DNA of 64,000 nucleotides from Bacillota bacterium (GTDB taxonomy: Bacteria; Bacillota; Clostridia; Lachnospirales; Cellulosilyticaceae): positions 13,570-77,569 of the forward strand of contig JAEWMQ010000046.1 of the NCBI GenBank assembly GCA_023393125.1, read 5' to 3'. This document shows positions 9,349 through 18,885 of this stretch, piece by piece. The first letter of the stretch is position 1. Every line of letters begins with the position of its first letter. The notes beneath the pieces were generated by a model. It was not told where the DNA came from. It saw nothing but the letters and a program-made list of their open reading frames with translations, and searched no databases. The translations under genes and the position numbers were made by a program.

Positions 9349-9506
9349 GTGCTCTCCTTACAAGCTTCTCATTTTAATTTAATAGTTTATAGCTTATTAT
9401 ACACTAAATCATGCTGGCTAGTTAATAAAATAGCTTTCTTATTTCTCATACTCATGTGCTTGCAATAACGTTTATTGTGACTCTTTGTCCTATTAAGCCC
9501 AAACAA

Positions 9507-9545
9507 AAAAGAGCATTGTACTTTAATCATGTACAATACTCTTTT
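9507..9545 (-). terminator. Terminator of the fatty-acid operon
   Basis: A 15-bp stem with one mismatch (AAAAGAGCATTGTAC at 9507-9521 against 9531-9545), lying 5 nt past the accA stop. On the minus strand it is followed by TTTTTTGTTTG, a good U-tract. Confidence 0.9.
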
Positions 9546-9550
9546 GATTG

Positions 9551-10489
9551 TTACTGCGTAATAACTCCAAATCTCCTAAACCTCTCATATCGGCTATTTA
9601 GCCTCTCTTCTTCACTTTGCTTTTTAAGCTCAGTAAGCTGTGTTACTAAATACTGCTTAAGTGCATCTGCAGCAGCTACTGGATCTTTGTCAGCGCCCCC
9701 CACTGGCTCTAAGATAATGTCATCAATAATACCATATTCTAAAAGCTCTGGTGCTGTAATCTTCATTTTTTCTGCTGCTTCTTTTGCTCTTGATGCATCT
9801 TTCCAAAGAATACTTGCAAAGCCTTCTGGTGATAAAATCGAATAAATCGTATTTTCTTGCATAAAGACTTTATCAGCTACAGCTAAAGCCAGTGCCCCAC
9901 CGCTTCCGCCTTCGCCTATAATACCTGAAATAATAGGTACTTTTAATCTCGCCATCTCCATAAGGTTTCTTGCAATAGCTTCACCTTGACCTCTTTCCTC
10001 AGCTCCAAGTCCACAGTAAGCACCTGGTGTATCCACTAGGCAAACAACAGGTCTATTAAACTTCTCAGCTTGTTTCATGAGTCTAAGTGCTTTTCTATAA
10101 CCTTCTGGATGAGGCATCCCAAAGTTTCTAGCCATATTTTCTTTAGAAGTATTTCCTTTAGCTTGAACAATTAATGTAACAGTGTGTTCACCAATTTTTC
10201 CAATCCCACCTATAATGGCTGGATCATCTCTAAAGCTTCTATCACCATGACATTCAATAAAATCTGTAGCGATAGTTTCTATATAAAAGCTCCCCCTAGG
10301 TCTATCTAGTTTTCTAGCCGCCACCACTTTATTCCAAGCTTTTTCTTCTTCTGGAAGCTTTTTACGAAGTTTATTAGCTAACTTCTCAAGTCTTGTCATT
10401 TCATCAATGATATCTGGGGTTTGCTCTAAAGTTTTAAGATGCATGATAGCGCTCTCAATAGCTTCTAAGCGAATCTTTATATCTTCCAT
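9551..10489 (-). CDS. accA: Acetyl-CoA carboxylase carboxyltransferase, alpha subunit
   Basis: With AccD it transfers CO2 from biotinyl-AccB to acetyl-CoA to make malonyl-CoA. 312 residues from ATG 10489; this start has GGAGG 7 nt upstream, whereas an in-frame GTG at 10495 overlaps accD and is too close to the SD. The crotonase-type core includes YRKALRLMKQAEKFNRPVV (written here in part), DTPGAYCG and GEGGSGGALAL. It is the last gene of the fab operon, 2 nt after the accD stop, with a terminator behind it. Confidence 0.96.
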   Translation of the reverse strand: MEDIKIRLEAIESAIMHLKTLEQTPDIIDEMTRLEKLANKLRKKLPEEEKAWNKVVAARKLDRPRGSFYIETIATDFIECHGDRSFRDDPAIIGGIGKIGEHTVTLIVQAKGNTSKENMARNFGMPHPEGYRKALRLMKQAEKFNRPVVCLVDTPGAYCGLGAEERGQGEAIARNLMEMARLKVPIISGIIGEGGSGGALALAVADKVFMQENTIYSILSPEGFASILWKDASRAKEAAEKMKITAPELLEYGIIDDIILEPVGGADKDPVAAADALKQYLVTQLTELKKQSEEERLNSRYERFRRFGVITQ

Positions 10490-10491
10490 TT

Positions 10492-11349
10492 TCACCCCTC
10501 CTTGCTATGCAATCTTAAGAGTTTCCCTAAGGTCGCCTTTAATTCTGTACGTTCTACAATGCTATCAATTTGACCGTGTTCTAAAAGAAATTCACTACGC
10601 TGAAAGCCTTCTGGAAGTTTTTGATTAATCGTTTGTTCAATCACACGAGGTCCTGCAAAGCCTATAAGTGCTCCTGGCTCTGCTAAAATAATATCACCTA
10701 AGGTTGCAAAACTGGCTGTTACACCACCAGTAGTTGGGTCGGTTAAAATACTAATATATAAAAGTCCATTTTCATCATGTTTTGCTAGTGCTGCACTTGT
10801 TTTAGCCATTTGCATAAGCGAAAAAATACCTTCTTGCATTCTAGCGCCACCTGATGCTGTAAAAATAATCATTGGTAAGCTGTTTTTAGTGGCATATTCA
10901 ATAGCTCTAGTGATTTTCTCACCTACTACTGAGCCCATGCTTCCCATCATAAAACTTGAATCCATAATTGCAATAATCGTTTTTTGACCCTCTATTTCTG
11001 CTTCACCTGTTAATACGGCTTCATTTTGACCTGCTTTTTCCTGATAAGCTGCTAGCTTTTCTTCATAACCTGGAAAATCTAATGGATTACCACTGGTCAT
11101 TGCACTATCTAACTCTTTAAAGCTTCCTTTATCCACAACTAAGCTTATTCTTGCCCTAGCTGATAGGGGATAATAATAACCACATTGTGGACAAACACCT
11201 AAGTGGCTTTTTAAATCAGCACGATAAATACTTTTTTTACACTTAGGACACTGTATATACATGCCTTCTGGTACACTTGACTTTTGTGCTTTATCTTTTC
11301 CAGTCGTGGCATATTTTGTTTTCTTTTTTATAAAACCCTTAAGCTTCAT
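10492..11349 (-). CDS. accD: Acetyl-CoA carboxylase carboxyltransferase, beta subunit
   Basis: 285 residues. The N-terminal C4 zinc ribbon uses CPKCKKS and, 20 residues on, CPQCGYYY. The carboxyltransferase core has FTASGGARMQEG and the DPTTGGVTASFA oxyanion-hole segment. Its ATG overlaps the end of accC by 11 nt and uses AGGAGG inside accC, which implies translational coupling. It forms the alpha2-beta2 transferase with AccA. Confidence 0.96.
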   Translation of the reverse strand: MKLKGFIKKKTKYATTGKDKAQKSSVPEGMYIQCPKCKKSIYRADLKSHLGVCPQCGYYYPLSARARISLVVDKGSFKELDSAMTSGNPLDFPGYEEKLAAYQEKAGQNEAVLTGEAEIEGQKTIIAIMDSSFMMGSMGSVVGEKITRAIEYATKNSLPMIIFTASGGARMQEGIFSLMQMAKTSAALAKHDENGLLYISILTDPTTGGVTASFATLGDIILAEPGALIGFAGPRVIEQTINQKLPEGFQRSEFLLEHGQIDSIVERTELKATLGKLLRLHSKEG

Positions 11350-12709
11350 CTACCACTCCTCCTAAAATCTTTTCTAGGTTGCGTTCGATAAATGAGGTAT
11401 CAAAGTTACCTTCTACGAAAGCTGTTTCGTTTAAGAGCTGATATTGAAAGAACACATTAGTGTCTATGCCTTCAATCACCATTTCTTCTAACGCTCTTTT
11501 CATAATAGCAATGGCTTCCTCTCTGGTATCACCGAAAGTGATGACTTTAGCAAGCATTGAATCATAAGTTGGTGGTACTTTATAGCTTTCATAAAGTGCT
11601 GATTCAATACGAACACCTCTACCTCCTGGAAGATAGAGTTCTTCTATAGTTCCAGCACAAGGCTTAAAGTTTAATAATGGATTTTCTGCATTAATACGAC
11701 ATTCAATAGCATGCCCTTTAATACTAACATCTTTTTGCGTAAGTGCTAGTGGCTCTTTCGCTGCTATTTTAATTTGCGCCTTAATCAAATCAATGCCTGT
11801 TACCATTTCTGTAATAGGATGCTCTACTTGAATACGGGTGTTCATTTCAATAAAGTAAAACTCGCCACTACTATCTACAATAAACTCGATAGTTCCCGCA
11901 TTTTGATAGTTAACTGCTTTAGCTGCTTTAACGGCGATTTCACCCATACGTCTTCTCATATCATCATTTAAAAATGGTGAAGGTGCTTCTTCCATAACCT
12001 TTTGATGACGACGTTGCAGTGAACAGTCCCTTTCTCCTAAATGCACTACATTGCCATAGGCATCGCTTAAAATCTGAAACTCGATATGACGTGGATTTTG
12101 GATATACTTTTCAAGGTACATACTACCATCACCAAAAGCATTCTCAGCTTCACTACTAGCCGATAAAAAAGCTTTTTCAAACTCTTCCTTTTTCCATACA
12201 ATACGCATACCACGGCCACCACCACCTGCGGCAGCTTTTAAAATAACAGGATACCCCATACTATCTGCAAGACACATAGCTTCTCCCAGATCCTCAATCT
12301 TTCCTTCTGAACCTGGTACAACAGGTACACCTGCGGCAATCATCATTTCTCTAGCTTTGGCTTTATCTCCCATAAGGCGAATCATCTCACCTGTAGGTCC
12401 AATAAAGGTAATCCCACACTTCTCACAGATTTCTGCAAACTTAGCATTCTCTGATAAGAATCCAAACCCTGGATGAAGTGCATCACAGCCTGTTAAAACA
12501 GCTGCACTAATAATATTTTCTATATTAAGGTAACTATTTTTAGGAAGAGGACTTCCTATACATACTGCTTCATCTGCTAGCTGTACATGGAGTGCTTCTT
12601 CATCAGCTGTTGAGTACACTGCTACCGTAGCAATACCCATTTCCTTACACGCCCTAATAATACGAACAGCAATTTCTCCTCTATTAGCAACAAGTACTTT
12701 TTCTATCAT
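11339..12709 (-). CDS. accC: Biotin carboxylase
   Basis: 456 residues, the usual length. An N-terminal biotin carboxylase domain (VLVANRGEIAVRIIRA) is followed by the ATP-grasp glycine loop AAAGGGGRGMR and the biotin/bicarbonate site FIEMNTRIQVEHPITEM (written in part). It carboxylates biotin on AccB using ATP and bicarbonate. AGGAGG lies 8 nt before the ATG, with a second AGGAGG immediately next to it. The gene is 16 nt downstream of fabZ. Confidence 0.97.
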   Translation of the reverse strand: MIEKVLVANRGEIAVRIIRACKEMGIATVAVYSTADEEALHVQLADEAVCIGSPLPKNSYLNIENIISAAVLTGCDALHPGFGFLSENAKFAEICEKCGITFIGPTGEMIRLMGDKAKAREMMIAAGVPVVPGSEGKIEDLGEAMCLADSMGYPVILKAAAGGGGRGMRIVWKKEEFEKAFLSASSEAENAFGDGSMYLEKYIQNPRHIEFQILSDAYGNVVHLGERDCSLQRRHQKVMEEAPSPFLNDDMRRRMGEIAVKAAKAVNYQNAGTIEFIVDSSGEFYFIEMNTRIQVEHPITEMVTGIDLIKAQIKIAAKEPLALTQKDVSIKGHAIECRINAENPLLNFKPCAGTIEELYLPGGRGVRIESALYESYKVPPTYDSMLAKVITFGDTREEAIAIMKRALEEMVIEGIDTNVFFQYQLLNETAFVEGNFDTSFIERNLEKILGGVVDEA

Positions 12710-12725
12710 CCTCCTTCACCTCCTA

Positions 12726-13148
12726 TTAGCCGATAGCAAAAATAAGTTCTGCTTCACATACCTTTTTACCTTCTACACTAGCAATTGCTTTACCTACACC
12801 CATAGGGCCTTTTTGTTTAATGATTTCACATTCTAGCTTTAAGGTATCACCTGGCACTACTTTACCTCTAAATTTAGCATCCTTGATGCCACCAAAGTAA
12901 GCAATCTTACCTTTAAAGGCTTCCTGTGACAAGAGCGCAATAGCGCCTACTTGTGCTAGTGCTTCTACTATTAAAACGCCTGGCATAACAGGTTCCTGTG
13001 GAAAATGTCCCTGAAAAAAAGGTTCATTAATGGTTACATTTTTATACCCTATAGCTGCTTTTCCATCTTCTAATAGCTCTGCTTTATCAACCAGTAAAAA
13101 AGGATATCTATGAGGAATAATCTCCATAATTTGCTTTGTATTTAACAT
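12726..13148 (-). CDS. fabZ: 3-hydroxyacyl-ACP dehydratase FabZ
   Basis: 140 residues, a hot-dog fold dehydratase. The catalytic His and Glu lie in GHFPQEPVMPGVLIVEALAQ (His68-like region), and IIPHRYPFLLVDK is the family N-terminus. It removes water from 3-hydroxyacyl-ACP to give trans-2-enoyl-ACP. No FabA or FabM/FabN isomerase is seen in the cluster, so how unsaturated fatty acids are made is not visible from this window. AAGGAG precedes the ATG. Confidence 0.96.
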   Translation of the reverse strand: MLNTKQIMEIIPHRYPFLLVDKAELLEDGKAAIGYKNVTINEPFFQGHFPQEPVMPGVLIVEALAQVGAIALLSQEAFKGKIAYFGGIKDAKFRGKVVPGDTLKLECEIIKQKGPMGVGKAIASVEGKKVCEAELIFAIG

Positions 13149-13162
13149 TGTTTACTCCTTTT

Positions 13163-13624
13163 CTATTTCAAGATGAAAAGAGGCTGACCAAATTCCACCA
13201 TAGACTCGTTAGCTACTAAAATCTCTACTACTTCACCTTCTATTTCTGCCTCTACTTCATTCATTAGCTTCATCGCTTCAATAACACATACCACATCACC
13301 TTTTTTAACTTTAGTCCCTACCTCTACAAGAGGCTTTGCCTTAGGACTACTAGCTGCGTAGAAAGTTCCTACCATAGGTGAAGTAATGGCTTTTGTTGGT
13401 GCCTCCTGAGTAGGCGTGGTAGCTGCCTCATTCATGATCGCACCATTACTTTGAACTACATTTTGCGCATTTGGTACTGCCTTAGTAGCTTCTGTCATAA
13501 CGGTTTGATAAACAGTTTGCTCTTTACCAAGTTTTAACTCAAAATCTTCACACTTAAGAGAAAGCGTAGTTAATTCAGCTTCACTAAAGGCTTTCATAAG
13601 TTCTTTAATTACCCCTATCTCCAT
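13163..13624 (-). CDS. accB: Biotin carboxyl carrier protein of acetyl-CoA carboxylase
   Basis: 153 residues. The N-terminal helix region (IKELMKAFSEAELT) is joined by an Ala/Thr/Pro-rich flexible linker (about 50-80) to a C-terminal biotinyl domain whose EAMKLMNEVEA motif carries the biotinylated Lys. The start ATG abuts the fabF stop (TAA then ATG), and GGGAGG lies inside the fabF end. It carries carboxybiotin between AccC and AccA/AccD. Confidence 0.96.
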   Translation of the reverse strand: MEIGVIKELMKAFSEAELTTLSLKCEDFELKLGKEQTVYQTVMTEATKAVPNAQNVVQSNGAIMNEAATTPTQEAPTKAITSPMVGTFYAASSPKAKPLVEVGTKVKKGDVVCVIEAMKLMNEVEAEIEGEVVEILVANESMVEFGQPLFILK

Positions 13625-14866
13625 TTAAGCTTCCTCCCATTTCTTAAAGATTAAAGATGCATTATGACCACCAAAACCAAGAGAATTACTCATAGCATAT
13701 TGAACTTTTTCTGCTCTTCCCTCACCTGGTACATAATCAAGTGGACATGCTTCATCTGCTACTTTATAATTAGCTGTTGGTGGCATAAAGTCATCCTCTA
13801 CTGCCTTGGCTATAGCAATGGCCTCAATAGCACCAGCTGCACCTAATAGATGTCCTGTCATTGATTTAGTAGAGCTAACAGCTACTTTAGTATCTTCTCC
13901 AAATACACTTTGAATCGCCATGGTTTCATAAAGGTCATTGTACTGTGTACTTGTACCATGAGCATTAATATAGTTGACAGCTTCTGTAGTAATATCAGCT
14001 TCTCTTAAAGCTTCTACCATGGCTCTAGCAGCACCTTCGCCGCCTGGTGCAGGTGTAGTAATATGATGTGCATCACCTGTTGCGCCATAGCCAACCACCT
14101 CTGCTATAATATGAGCACCTCTTTTTTTAGCATGTTCTAAAGTCTCCATTACTAATACACCGGCACCTTCTCCCATAACAAAGCCACTACGTTCTTTATC
14201 AAAAGGAATGGATGCTCTCATTGGGTCTTCACTAGTTGTTAATGCTGTTAGCGCATTAAAACCGGCAATGCCTAGAGGCGTAATACAAGCTTCACTGCCA
14301 CCTGCTAGTATCACGTCTTGGAAACCTTGTTTTAAATATCTATAGGCTTCTCCAATAGAGTGTGTACCAGAAGCACAGGCAGTAACAACCGTAGAGCAAA
14401 TACCCTTTGCACCTGTATGAATAGCTACATTACCTGCTGCCATATTGACAATAGCCATAGGTACAAATAAAGGAGATACTCTTTTAGCTCCTTTTTCATG
14501 AAGCTTAATCGTTTCTTGTTCAATGACATCTAAGGCTCCGATACCACTTCCAATCATGACACCCACCTTATTGGCATCTTCCTCTTCTATATTCAGCTTT
14601 GCATTTTCCATTGCTTGTTTACTAGCATAAATAGCAAATTGTGAAAATCTAGCTAGTCTTCTTGCTTCTCTTTTGTCAATATACTTTTCTACTTCGAAGT
14701 CTGTTACCATTCCTGCTACATGCACATTAGTCCCTTCGATTTGTAGTTCTTCAGGAAGTGCTTTAATACCACATTTGCCTTCCTTTAAGTTGTTCCAATA
14801 AGTCTCTACATCATTTCCTATCGGTGATACTACGCCCATTCCAGTAATAACAACTCTATTATTCAT
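13625..14866 (-). CDS. fabF: 3-oxoacyl-ACP synthase II
   Basis: 413 residues from ATG 14866, which has AAGGAG 8 nt upstream; an in-frame GTG at 14872 is only 2 nt from the SD. The Cys-His-His triad is visible in TACASGTHS, NAHGTSTQYND and STKSMTGHLLGAAG. It elongates acyl-ACP with malonyl-ACP. No FabB is present in the cluster. Confidence 0.97.
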   Translation of the reverse strand: MNNRVVITGMGVVSPIGNDVETYWNNLKEGKCGIKALPEELQIEGTNVHVAGMVTDFEVEKYIDKREARRLARFSQFAIYASKQAMENAKLNIEEEDANKVGVMIGSGIGALDVIEQETIKLHEKGAKRVSPLFVPMAIVNMAAGNVAIHTGAKGICSTVVTACASGTHSIGEAYRYLKQGFQDVILAGGSEACITPLGIAGFNALTALTTSEDPMRASIPFDKERSGFVMGEGAGVLVMETLEHAKKRGAHIIAEVVGYGATGDAHHITTPAPGGEGAARAMVEALREADITTEAVNYINAHGTSTQYNDLYETMAIQSVFGEDTKVAVSSTKSMTGHLLGAAGAIEAIAIAKAVEDDFMPPTANYKVADEACPLDYVPGEGRAEKVQYAMSNSLGFGGHNASLIFKKWEEA

Positions 14867-14887
14867 TTTCACTTCTCCTTCTCGTTA

Positions 14888-15631
14888 TTACATGGCCATA
14901 CCGCCATCTACTTTAATAACCTCTCCTGTAATATAGCTTGAAAGATCACTTGCCAAAAATACTGCCACATTAGCTACTTCTTCACTATCTCCAAAACGTT
15001 TCATAGGAATACTTGCCATGGCACTCTCTTTAACACGATCTGGAAGTACTTCTGTCATATCGGTTGTAATAAAACCTGGTGCAATAGCATTTACACGAAT
15101 TTTCTTACCAGCAAATTCTTTAGCTACTGATTTGGTAAACCCAATAACTCCTGCCTTAGAAGCTGCATAGTTACTTTGCCCAGCATTCCCATTGATACCA
15201 ATTACTGAGGTCATATTAATAATGCTCCCACCCGTTTTCATCATAGCTCTAGTAGCATGTTTACTGCAGTTGAAAACACCTTTTAAGTTAACATCTAACA
15301 CATCTTGGAACTCTTTTTCAGTCATTCTAAGAAGTAACATATCTTTGGTAATACCTGCATTATTAACTAAAATATCTATTTTACCAAAAGCAGCTATAGC
15401 ACCTTCAATGAGCCCTTGTGCTTCTTCAAATTTTGCTACATTGGCGCAAAGTGCAATAGCCTTACCGCCTAATGCTATAATCTCAGTTACTACGCTCTCG
15501 GCTTCTTCTTTTCTAGCTTCACTACTATAGTTAATCACAACACTTGCACCTTGCTTTGCAAAGCACATGGCAATAGCTTTACCTATGCCTCGTACACTGC
15601 CTGTAATAACAGCTACCTTATCTTTAAGCAT
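14888..15631 (-). CDS. fabG: 3-oxoacyl-ACP reductase
   Basis: 247-residue short-chain dehydrogenase. It has the cofactor loop TGSVRGIGKA, NNAGIT, the catalytic Ser in MTSVIG, and YAASK (Tyr and Lys). The ATG overlaps the fabD end by 8 nt, indicating coupling. It performs the NADPH-dependent first reduction of the elongation cycle. Confidence 0.97.
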   Translation of the reverse strand: MLKDKVAVITGSVRGIGKAIAMCFAKQGASVVINYSSEARKEEAESVVTEIIALGGKAIALCANVAKFEEAQGLIEGAIAAFGKIDILVNNAGITKDMLLLRMTEKEFQDVLDVNLKGVFNCSKHATRAMMKTGGSIINMTSVIGINGNAGQSNYAASKAGVIGFTKSVAKEFAGKKIRVNAIAPGFITTDMTEVLPDRVKESAMASIPMKRFGDSEEVANVAVFLASDLSSYITGEVIKVDGGMAM

Positions 15632-16568
15632 TGTTTTTACCTACCTTTTCTAATACATTCTGCATGGTGGCACTATCCTCTACATTTAAAATAGTCGCTT
15701 CTGGTGCCATCTTTTTAACTAAGTTACTTAATGTACATTTAGGACCCACCTCAATAAAGGTGTCAAATCCTTGACTCACTAAATAATGAATACTTTCTCT
15801 AAAACGTACACCTTTAACGACTTGAAGAGGAATATTCTCTATAACCTCTTCTCTATTCATAGGTCTAGCACTCACATTACTGATTACCTCTACTTGTGGC
15901 TTCTTGAAATCAAGGGTCACAAGCTCTTTTGCTAACTTTTCCTTAGCTTCTTCCATAAGTGAACTATGAAAAGCGCCACTTACTTTAAGCGGTAAAACAC
16001 GTTTAGCGCCTGCTTCCTTTAATTTTAAGCTAGCTAGCTCTAATGCTTCTTTTACGCCAGCTATGGTTACTTGTCCTTCACAGTTATCATTAGCCACTTC
16101 CACTGGTAAATGACTCTCCTTGCTAACCGCCTCACAAACTGCTTTGATTTCTTCTATCCCAAGGCCAATGACTGCTGACATGCCGCCTGGATTTTTATTG
16201 GCTGCTTCTTCCATATAAGTTGCTCTTTTATCAACTAATGTTAAAGCTGTTTTAAAATCTAAAGCCCCACTAGCAGTAATGGCATCATATTCACCAAGAC
16301 TAAAGCCAAGCATGGCATCTGCTATTAGGCCTTCTGCTTCTAGAGCCTTATAAACCGCGTAGTTGGTTGTAAAAAGGGCAGCTTGAGTATAACGTGTTTG
16401 ATTAATAAGTGCATGAGAATCAGTGAAGCATACTTCTCTTACGTCCCAATCAAGGACGCTAGCTGCTTCGTCAAATATTTGTTTTACAATAATATAAGAA
16501 TCGTATAAGTCCTTGCCCATACCAACGTACTGTGCACCTTGGCCTGGAAATAATATGGCTGCTTTCAT
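15624..16568 (-). CDS. fabD: Malonyl-CoA-ACP transacylase
   Basis: 314 residues from ATG 16568, which has AGGAGG 8 nt upstream; a GTG three codons earlier is a less likely start. The nucleophile Ser lies in GFSLGEYDA, the N-terminal FPGQGAQYVGMG loop is intact, and the catalytic His is in GAFHSSLM. It loads malonate onto ACP. It lies 12 nt from the fabK stop. Confidence 0.97.
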   Translation of the reverse strand: MKAAILFPGQGAQYVGMGKDLYDSYIIVKQIFDEAASVLDWDVREVCFTDSHALINQTRYTQAALFTTNYAVYKALEAEGLIADAMLGFSLGEYDAITASGALDFKTALTLVDKRATYMEEAANKNPGGMSAVIGLGIEEIKAVCEAVSKESHLPVEVANDNCEGQVTIAGVKEALELASLKLKEAGAKRVLPLKVSGAFHSSLMEEAKEKLAKELVTLDFKKPQVEVISNVSARPMNREEVIENIPLQVVKGVRFRESIHYLVSQGFDTFIEVGPKCTLSNLVKKMAPEATILNVEDSATMQNVLEKVGKNNA

Positions 16569-16580
16569 TTTTACCACCTC

Positions 16581-17546
16581 CTATTTGTTTTTAATTTGGC
16601 TCATCATATCATCTAGCCCTTCTATCTTGCCTGCTAATACCTGATTAAGCTCTAGCATCAATTCTTCTACCATTTCTTTTGCAGTTTGTTCTTTAGTAAT
16701 CATTCCTGAGATTTGACCAGCAAGTACTGATCCTCTCATGATATCTCCTTCTACAGCTGCTCTTCTTAGAGCTCCTGTCCCTAATTTTTCTAGTTCCTCA
16801 GGTGTTGCTCCTGATTTTTCTAATTGTGCAAATTCCCTAGTAAGTTGATTACGAAGGCTTCTTACTGGATGTCCTGTTGAACGTCCTGTTACTACTGCAT
16901 CAATATCTGAGGCCTTAAGTACCCTTTGCTTGTAACTATCTGGAATATCACATTCCTTAGCTACTAAGAATCTTGTACCCATTTGCACACCTTGTGCACC
17001 TAGCATAAAGGCTGCTGCAATACCTCTACCATCTCCGATACCGCCAGCTGCAATAACTGGAATATTCACTGCATCTACAACTTGTGGTACAAGGGCCATG
17101 GTGCTTAATTCACCAATATGACCACCTGACTCACCACCTTCAGCAATCACAGCATCAGCCCCGCATTTTTCCATGCGTTTAGCAAGTGCTACAGAAGGTA
17201 CTACTGGAATTACCTTAATTCCAGCACTTTTCCAAAGCTCCATATATTTGCCTGGATTACCTGCTCCTGTTGTTACCATACTTACGCCTTCCTCTGCAAC
17301 AACCTGTGCCACTTCGTCTACATAAGGACTAAGAAGCATAATGTTCACACCAAAGGGTTTATTCGTTAAAGCTTTACACGCTCTAATTTCTTGGCGTAGC
17401 CAGTCACTAGGGGCATGACCTGCTGCAATAATACCTAATCCCCCTGCCTCAGAAACTGCTGCGGCTATACTATGAGTAGCCACCCATGCCATTCCACCTT
17501 GAATAATGGGGTAGGAAATCCCCAGTAAATCACATATTGTTTTCAT
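16581..17546 (-). CDS. fabK: FMN-dependent enoyl-ACP reductase II
   Basis: 321 residues of TIM-barrel flavoprotein: PIIQGGMAWVAT at the N-terminus, VIAEGGESGGHIG with the catalytic-region His, and AAGGIGDGRGIAAAFMLGAQGVQMGT (written in part) for FMN phosphate binding. It reduces enoyl-ACP to acyl-ACP. Placement inside the fab operon supports true FabK function; no fabI or fabL is seen here. A paralogue lies at 20273. Confidence 0.95.
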   Translation of the reverse strand: MKTICDLLGISYPIIQGGMAWVATHSIAAAVSEAGGLGIIAAGHAPSDWLRQEIRACKALTNKPFGVNIMLLSPYVDEVAQVVAEEGVSMVTTGAGNPGKYMELWKSAGIKVIPVVPSVALAKRMEKCGADAVIAEGGESGGHIGELSTMALVPQVVDAVNIPVIAAGGIGDGRGIAAAFMLGAQGVQMGTRFLVAKECDIPDSYKQRVLKASDIDAVVTGRSTGHPVRSLRNQLTREFAQLEKSGATPEELEKLGTGALRRAAVEGDIMRGSVLAGQISGMITKEQTAKEMVEELMLELNQVLAGKIEGLDDMMSQIKNK

Positions 17547-17567
17547 TACTGTATGTCTCCTTATGGT

Positions 17568-17792
17568 TTATTGTTGATTAGTAATATAGTTAAGTGCGTC
17601 ACCTACAGTTTGAATTTTTTCTAAATCTTCATTTTCAATAGAGATACCAAATTCTTCTTCGATTCCCATAACAACTTCAAATAAATCTAATGAGTCAGCT
17701 CCTAAATCTTCACGGAAAGTAGCTTCTGGTGTTACTTCACTTACCTCTACACTTAATTTGTCTGCGATAACTGCTTGTAATCTTTCTAACAT
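17568..17792 (-). CDS. acpP: Acyl carrier protein
   Basis: 74 residues, acidic, with the phosphopantetheine Ser in GADSLDLFEV. AGGAGG precedes the ATG. A 115-nt gap separates it from fabH upstream, so an internal promoter or processing site is possible. Confidence 0.97.
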   Translation of the reverse strand: MLERLQAVIADKLSVEVSEVTPEATFREDLGADSLDLFEVVMGIEEEFGISIENEDLEKIQTVGDALNYITNQQ

Positions 17793-17907
17793 ATTGAATT
17801 CCTCCTAAAATTTTTTAATTGATCTATCCTAAAAGGCCAATAGCCTGTTGGATGCTAGTTAGCAATGAAGATTTGATTTTAAATTCTTCATTCTTAATTC
17901 TTAATTT
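17793..17907 (-). repeat. fabH-acpP spacer with AAGAATTAAGAATGAAG repeat tract
   Basis: This is the only sizeable gap in the operon. On the minus strand, starting at the fabH stop, reiterated AATTAAGAATTAAGAATGAAG-type units occupy about 17877-17912. They are followed by a weak AGGC/GCCT hairpin with TTTT (about 17835-17850) and then the acpP ribosome site. No ACTTTG-type operator is present. Confidence 0.6.
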
Positions 17908-18885
17908 TTAATTGCTCTTCTTGCTCCACTCAAATAACATGGTTCCCCAAGTAAGACCGGCTCCAAAGCCTGAAGCAATAAGTTTATCCCCCTCTTTTAA
18001 CTGAGGGCTTAAGTCATATAAGGCCATAGGAATGCTGGCTGCTGATGTGTTACCATGTAAATCTAAGTTCTTGAAAAATTTCTCTTTTGGAACTTTTAGA
18101 TGACTTGCTACTCGGTCCATAATACGTGAATTCGCTTGATGTAAAATATACCAGTCAATAGCATCTGCACTATAACCTGCTATACTTAAAACTTCTTCTA
18201 TACTTTTAGGTACTGTTGTTGTAGCAAAACTATAAACACCTTTGCCATCCATCTTAATGGCTGGTTTTATTTCTTCCTTTTCATAAAAGGTATGATCAAA
18301 GCCTGCTGTTTCTAAGGTGATCTGTTCAGCACCATCAGGCCTTGCACCTGTTATAATATGATAAATTTTATTATCCTCAGTTCCTTCATAAACAACGGCA
18401 CCTGCACCATCTGCAAATAAAACACAGGTACTTCTATCTTTCCAATCTACTACCTTGCTTAAAACCTCTGACCCAATAACAAGTGCATTGTGAGCTATAC
18501 CTGTCTGAATGAGACTATGTGCTAATTGAGTGGCATAAACAAAACCACTGCAGGCAGCTGTCACATCAAAGCAAGTCGCTTTTTCTATACCAAGTGCCTC
18601 TGCCACTTTGCAGGCTGTACTAGGCATCATGGTATCTGGCGAAACCGTAGCCACTATAACAAGATCTATAGATTCCTTGCTGAGCTCACTAGCTTCTAAT
18701 GCTTCTAAAGCTGCTTCTATTGCTAAAGTAGTAGTCGTTTCAGTAGTAGCAATATGTCTCGATTTAATGCCTGTTCGACTAGCTATCCACTCATCAGACG
18801 TGTCCACTAACTGACTAAGTTCATCATTGGATACGATTTTCTTTGGTACTGCTTTCCCTAATCCTTTTATCCTCATTCCAATCAT
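17908..18885 (-). CDS. fabH: 3-oxoacyl-ACP synthase III
   Basis: 325 residues. The Cys-His-Asn triad is in DVTAACSGFVYA, WYILHQANSRI and LHGNTSAASIP. It starts fatty-acid synthesis by condensing acetyl-CoA (or a branched acyl-CoA) with malonyl-ACP. Its ATG overlaps the stop of the regulator gene by 4 nt, with AAGGAG 8 nt upstream. Confidence 0.97.
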   Translation of the reverse strand: MIGMRIKGLGKAVPKKIVSNDELSQLVDTSDEWIASRTGIKSRHIATTETTTTLAIEAALEALEASELSKESIDLVIVATVSPDTMMPSTACKVAEALGIEKATCFDVTAACSGFVYATQLAHSLIQTGIAHNALVIGSEVLSKVVDWKDRSTCVLFADGAGAVVYEGTEDNKIYHIITGARPDGAEQITLETAGFDHTFYEKEEIKPAIKMDGKGVYSFATTTVPKSIEEVLSIAGYSADAIDWYILHQANSRIMDRVASHLKVPKEKFFKNLDLHGNTSAASIPMALYDLSPQLKEGDKLIASGFGAGLTWGTMLFEWSKKSN